Assembly: GCF_000427365.1 (NCBI RefSeq)
Contig: NZ_KE386488.1
Span: forward strand, 868,001 to 932,000
Direction: 5' to 3'
Length of the DNA stretch: 64,000 nucleotides
Origin: Rikenella microfusus DSM 15922
Lineage (GTDB): Bacteria; Bacteroidota; Bacteroidia; Bacteroidales; Rikenellaceae
Shown one piece after another: positions 61,006 to 64,000 of the stretch. Under the pieces are notes generated by a model. That model saw only the letters and a program-made list of their open reading frames with translations, had not been told where the DNA came from and did not search any database. Within the stretch, counting starts at the first letter, position 1. Every line of letters begins with the position of its first letter. The position numbers were made by a program, and so were the translations under genes.

Positions 61006-62226
61006 ATGATACGAACAAGCAAAATACTCCTGTACTTCATCGCCACCGTTCTGTTGGCATGGACCCTGCCCTGGGCCTACGGTCTTCTCGGCGGCGCTTC
61101 GCCGAGCGCACCGTTCACGCTGTACAGCTCCGTCAGCGGCGAATTTTCCTGGCTCGAAGCCACCGATCGCGGCATCGAATATCAAGACGCCGCCGGACGA
61201 CGTTTCACCGATAAACAGTTCGACAGCATACTGCCTTTCTTTTATTACCGCCAGTTGATTTCCGACAATCGGTTCCCGGACAGCATCCGGGGCGTGGCGG
61301 TCACTCCAAAACTGGCCCAGGCCGGCAACTTCATGTTCCGCAGCTCGCCGAGGCAGGTGAATGCCAACGTCCCCGGCATCTATCCGTTGCTGGAATCCAT
61401 GTCGGGCCGCGTCGATCTCGAAGCGTCGGACGACGTGTTCCGGATCGACCGGAACGGCATTACCTTCATCGATTGCGAGACCAATACCGTCAAAGCCGAC
61501 AAAAGCGCGGCGTTCACCGAAATGATGCGTAAAAAAGGGTTCGTTTTTCCGGCACGGGTGATCGCCGGGAACCCGACCACGCGCAAAGAATACGACGAAG
61601 GTTTTTTCATCACCGACAACGAAGGTAAACTCTTCCACCTCAAACAGACGAAAGGACGGCCTTTCGTCCGGGCCGTCGAGCTGCCGGAAGGGTTGGAGGT
61701 CGCGCAGATATTCGTCACGGAATACCGCGGCCGCCAGTACTTCGCTTTCCTGACCGACAAGGCCGGACAGTTTTACGCGCTGACCACCGGGGATTACGCC
61801 CTGCACCCCGTGGCCATCCCTCCTCTCGACCTGACGCGCCAGGGTGTCATGATCGTGGGCAACCCGTTCGACTGGACAGTGAAGGTCAGCGATACGGACG
61901 GAGCGGAACATTTCTATGCCATCGACGGCGAAACTTTCGGCCGGTTGAAAGAGCTGCATTATCCGGCTCCGGAACCCACGGCGCTCGAAAAGGCCGGGAA
62001 GTTCGTCTTTCCGTTCCGGCTCTCGTTCACTTCCGGTTCGGACACCGAAGTCGTGCCGCGTGTAACGGACATATCCGCCTGGGCGCTGATCCTGGGGCTG
62101 GTGTTGGCCGCCGCGTTCTGCGTAATCCGCAAGACCAATCCCGTACGGCAGGCCCCTCAATGCCTCTTTATCCTCGTATGCGGGTTGTATGCCTTTATCG
62201 GTCTGTTGCTCTTTTCCCGGAAATAG
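61006..62226 (+). CDS. DUF4857 membrane protein
   Basis: A 406-residue protein with one N-terminal membrane helix (ILLYFIATVLLAWTLPWAYG), a large periplasmic beta-rich domain (about 30-345; FFITDNEGKLFHLKQTKGR, YFAFLTDKAGQFYALTTGD, which read like propeller-type strands) and two C-terminal helices (ISAWALILGLVLAAAFCVI, LFILVCGLYAFIGLLLF). It matches DUF4857, found with this ABC pair in Bacteroidales. The architecture suggests a periplasmic accessory subunit of the transporter. Function is unknown. Confidence 0.82.
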   Translation: MIRTSKILLYFIATVLLAWTLPWAYGLLGGASPSAPFTLYSSVSGEFSWLEATDRGIEYQDAAGRRFTDKQFDSILPFFYYRQLISDNRFPDSIRGVAVTPKLAQAGNFMFRSSPRQVNANVPGIYPLLESMSGRVDLEASDDVFRIDRNGITFIDCETNTVKADKSAAFTEMMRKKGFVFPARVIAGNPTTRKEYDEGFFITDNEGKLFHLKQTKGRPFVRAVELPEGLEVAQIFVTEYRGRQYFAFLTDKAGQFYALTTGDYALHPVAIPPLDLTRQGVMIVGNPFDWTVKVSDTDGAEHFYAIDGETFGRLKELHYPAPEPTALEKAGKFVFPFRLSFTSGSDTEVVPRVTDISAWALILGLVLAAAFCVIRKTNPVRQAPQCLFILVCGLYAFIGLLLFSRK

Positions 62227-62320
62227 TGGCAGACAGGGGGAGTATTCCTCCCGAAACCGGGCCGCACGAGGATTACTGTGCTGTTTTAGGTAAAGTCCGG
62301 ATATAGGGGACCAACGATAA

Positions 62321-62356
62321 AAGCGGAGGGCCGCCTTGATTGGCGGCCCTCCGCTT
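62321..62356. terminator. bidirectional terminator between DUF4857 and ftsY
   Basis: 15-bp perfect stem AAGCGGAGGGCCGCC / GGCGGCCCTCCGCTT with A-run on the left, giving TTTTATC for the minus strand. Confidence 0.85.
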
Positions 62357-62420
62357 GTGCATATATGTTTCGGCTGCGGGAGGTTCGCAAAAATCGCTCT
62401 CCGGCATCCGCCCTCTCCGG

Positions 62421-63413
62421 TCAGGCCCGACGTCCGCCGAACAGCGACGCGACGAAACGCTCCCGGTCGAACACCTGCAAGTCGTCGATTCCTTCCCCGA
62501 CGCCGATATACCGAACGGGGATGCGGAACTGCTCCGAGATGCCGATCACTACGCCGCCTTTGGCCGTACCGTCCAGCTTGGTGATCGCCAGCGACGAAAT
62601 CTGCGTGGCGGCGGAGAACTGTTTCGCCTGCTCGAACGCGTTCTGCCCGGTGGAACCGTCCAGAACGAGCATGACTTCGTGCGGCGCTTCGGGGACCACT
62701 TTCTGCATCACGTTACGGATCTTGGTCAGTTCGTTCATCAGATTGACCTTGTTGTGCAGACGGCCGGCGGTGTCGATAATCGCCACATCGGCCCCGGCGG
62801 CTTTGGCTGCCGAAAGGGTGTCGAAGGCGACCGAGGCGGGATCGGCGCCCATCTGTTGTTTGATCAGCCTGGCTCCGGCCCGCTCTGCCCACACTTCGAG
62901 CTGGTCGATGGCTGCGGCGCGGAAGGTATCGGCGGCCCCCAGATACACGGTTTTACCGGCTGCCGCGAGCCGCGCGGCGAGTTTGCCGATGGTGGTGGTT
63001 TTCCCCACGCCGTTCACTCCCACGACCATCAGCACGAAAGGATTCCCTGCCTTGTCTTTTTCGAACAGGAAACCGAGATCGGACGAGGTGGTCGCGGCGG
63101 GAGCCTCGGCCAACAGGGCGGTCACTTCATCGCGCAAAATGGCGTTCAGTTCGTCGGTGCCGAGGTATTTGTCGCGGGCTACGCGGGCTTCGATACGTTC
63201 GATGATGCGAAGGGTGGTGTCCACGCCTACGTCGGCGGTGATCAGAATCTCTTCCAATTCGTCGAGCACCTCTTCATCGACTTTCGATTTCCCGGCTACG
63301 GCCCGGGAAATCTTGGAAAAGATCCCTTCGCGGCTCTTCTCCAACCCGCTCTCCAAAGTGGCCCGTTCGGCCTGACCGGAGTCTTTCTTCCTGAATATGT
63401 CGAATATACCCAT
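62421..63413 (-). CDS. ftsY: signal recognition particle receptor FtsY
   Basis: FtsY docks SRP-ribosome complexes at the inner membrane. The 330-residue protein lacks the long acidic A domain. The N domain (about 20-100: VDEEVLDELEEILITADVG) is followed by the G domain: GVNGVGKTTT (G1, about 131-140), ADTFRAAAIDQLE, DTAGRLHNK (G3), TKLDGTAKGG (G4) and YIGVGEGIDDLQVF. The frame extends upstream into repeat A5, but MGIFDIFRKK at 63413 is the standard start. It lies downstream of aspS across A5. Confidence 0.97.
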   Translation of the reverse strand: MGIFDIFRKKDSGQAERATLESGLEKSREGIFSKISRAVAGKSKVDEEVLDELEEILITADVGVDTTLRIIERIEARVARDKYLGTDELNAILRDEVTALLAEAPAATTSSDLGFLFEKDKAGNPFVLMVVGVNGVGKTTTIGKLAARLAAAGKTVYLGAADTFRAAAIDQLEVWAERAGARLIKQQMGADPASVAFDTLSAAKAAGADVAIIDTAGRLHNKVNLMNELTKIRNVMQKVVPEAPHEVMLVLDGSTGQNAFEQAKQFSAATQISSLAITKLDGTAKGGVVIGISEQFRIPVRYIGVGEGIDDLQVFDRERFVASLFGGRRA

Positions 63414-63424
63414 TTCTCTATTTG

Positions 63425-63750
63425 AATCGTTCGTTTATCCGTACATTGAGGGTAGAGTCCACTGTTCTTTCTTTGAAAAGAAAGAACCAAAGAAACTTTC
63501 GAGCAGGTTTGCAGCGCCTCAGTTTGTCGAAAACCTTTTCTTGCAGACTTCTTTGTTCTGTAACGGATAGGGGACATCGGGCATAACGATATTAAAGTCC
63601 CCTATCCGTTACAGAACAAACTTTCAAAGGCAAAAGTCATCCGCCAGGCTCAAGAGATGCGCAAGCATCTCAAAAAGTTTTTCTGGTTCTCTTTGTTCAC
63701 AAAGAGAACAGTCGCCTCAAACCTGAACAGTACAGATAAACGAACGGTTA
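63425..63750. repeat. intercistronic palindromic element A5 (aspS-ftsY)
   Basis: About 326 bp. Arms AATCGTTCGTTTATCCGTAC and GTACAGATAAACGAACGGTT. It has GTTCTTTCTTTGAAAAGAAAGAAC, the central stem TTCTGTAACGGATAGGGGAC/GTCCCCTATCCGTTACAGAA, GAGATGCGCAAGCATCTC and GTTCTCTTTGTTCACAAAGAGAAC. The aspS stop TAA directly precedes its terminal TAACCGTTCG (minus strand). Its other end is 12 nt from the ftsY ATG. About a dozen differences separate it from the reverse complement of A4. Confidence 0.92.
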
Positions 63751-64000
63751 TTATTCCGGTTTAGCGACAGCGATGCGGAGTTCTTCGAGTTGCGCCTCCG
63801 CCAGCGGCGACGGCGCATCGATCATCATGTCGCGTCCGCTGTTATTTTTCGGGAACGCGATAAAGTCCCGGATCGAATCCGATCCGCCGAACAGCGAACA
63901 CATGCGGTCGAAGCCGAACGCGATTCCCCCGTGCGGCGGCGCACCGTACCTGAACGCCCCCAGCAGGAACCCGAACTGCGCCTGCGCCTCCTCCGGCGAG
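63751..64000 (-). CDS. aspS: aspartyl-tRNA synthetase, C-terminal part
   Basis: The last 82 codons of a gene running off the window. The minus-strand translation includes [20 protein letters not shown], which is class II motif 3 with GFDR, then [20 protein letters not shown] and [17 protein letters not shown], the standard AspRS C-terminus. It charges tRNA-Asp. Only the 3' end is present; the rest lies beyond position 64000. The stop TAA is contiguous with repeat element A5. Confidence 0.93.
   Translation of the reverse strand, partial: SPEEAQAQFGFLLGAFRYGAPPHGGIAFGFDRMCSLFGGSDSIRDFIAFPKNNSGRDMMIDAPSPLAEAQLEELRIAVAKPE

Overview
The window reads as a chromosome segment of a high-GC Bacteroidales bacterium, most likely an Alistipes-like member of the Rikenellaceae. 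The reasons are Bacteroidetes -7 promoter boxes (TAnnTTTG) in front of many genes, several nearly leaderless genes, families typical of Bacteroidales (PCMD, DUF4857, DUF4876, DUF6850, DUF6769 and TonB-dependent carboxypeptidase-regulatory-domain receptors), a paired methylmalonyl-CoA mutase, and a base composition that looks like about 60% GC. The genus is an inference. No phage, IS transposase, CRISPR array or rRNA operon is visible. There is one tRNA gene (Ser, anticodon TGA).

Layout. 0-14 kb: pantothenate genes panC and panD, a HAD phosphatase, an SDR-type threonine dehydrogenase, methylmalonyl-CoA mutase mutA-mutB, an outer-membrane TonB-type barrel, a DUF1847 protein, nadA, and an AT-richer DUF5655/nuclease-like gene that looks imported. 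14-29 kb: a U32 tRNA-modification protein, rpiB, small membrane or exported proteins, a PAP2 phosphatase, polA, queD, thiC, a prenyl synthase, a DPM1-like glycosyltransferase, a degenerate GH20-like exported protein, dtd and a second prenyl synthase. 28-35 kb: a heavy-metal RND efflux operon (Cys/His-rich exported protein, His-rich adaptor, CusA/CzcA pump, TolC). 35-45 kb: an envelope operon (PCMD protein, outer-membrane barrel, phosphoethanolamine transferase), an AspT-type exchanger, pdxH, a TetR regulator with a double operator, a DyP peroxidase and tRNA-Ser. 45-64 kb: HU, lspA, an orphan NarL-type regulator, a putative uptake locus on both strands, ftsY and the 3' end of aspS.

The uptake locus (48.8-62.2 kb) combines an outer-membrane barrel (DUF6850), a surface lipoprotein (DUF4876), a TonB-dependent receptor and a DUF4932 metallopeptidase on the minus strand. 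Divergently on the plus strand are a CTHIC-motif lipoprotein, a PepSY-type membrane protein, an ABC ATPase, its permease and a DUF4857 membrane protein. The composition suggests uptake and processing of a metal chelate, haem or related cofactor. The substrate cannot be read from the sequence.

The most unusual feature is non-coding. A family of roughly 310-600 bp multi-hairpin palindromic elements (at least six copies, plus one hybrid) shares terminal arms of the form CCGTTCGTTTAT..GTAC. Every copy lies between two genes on the same strand. One end abuts, or nearly abuts, the upstream stop codon, and the other ends about 10-22 nt before the next start. The central stem changes sequence between copies but keeps perfect pairing. 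Two copies are almost identical and inverted, 5 kb apart. Other palindromic intergenic families (GC-rich GGCCGGAGCC elements and two further pairs) occupy many remaining gaps, including a repeat-dense 1.1 kb island at 50.3-51.4 kb.
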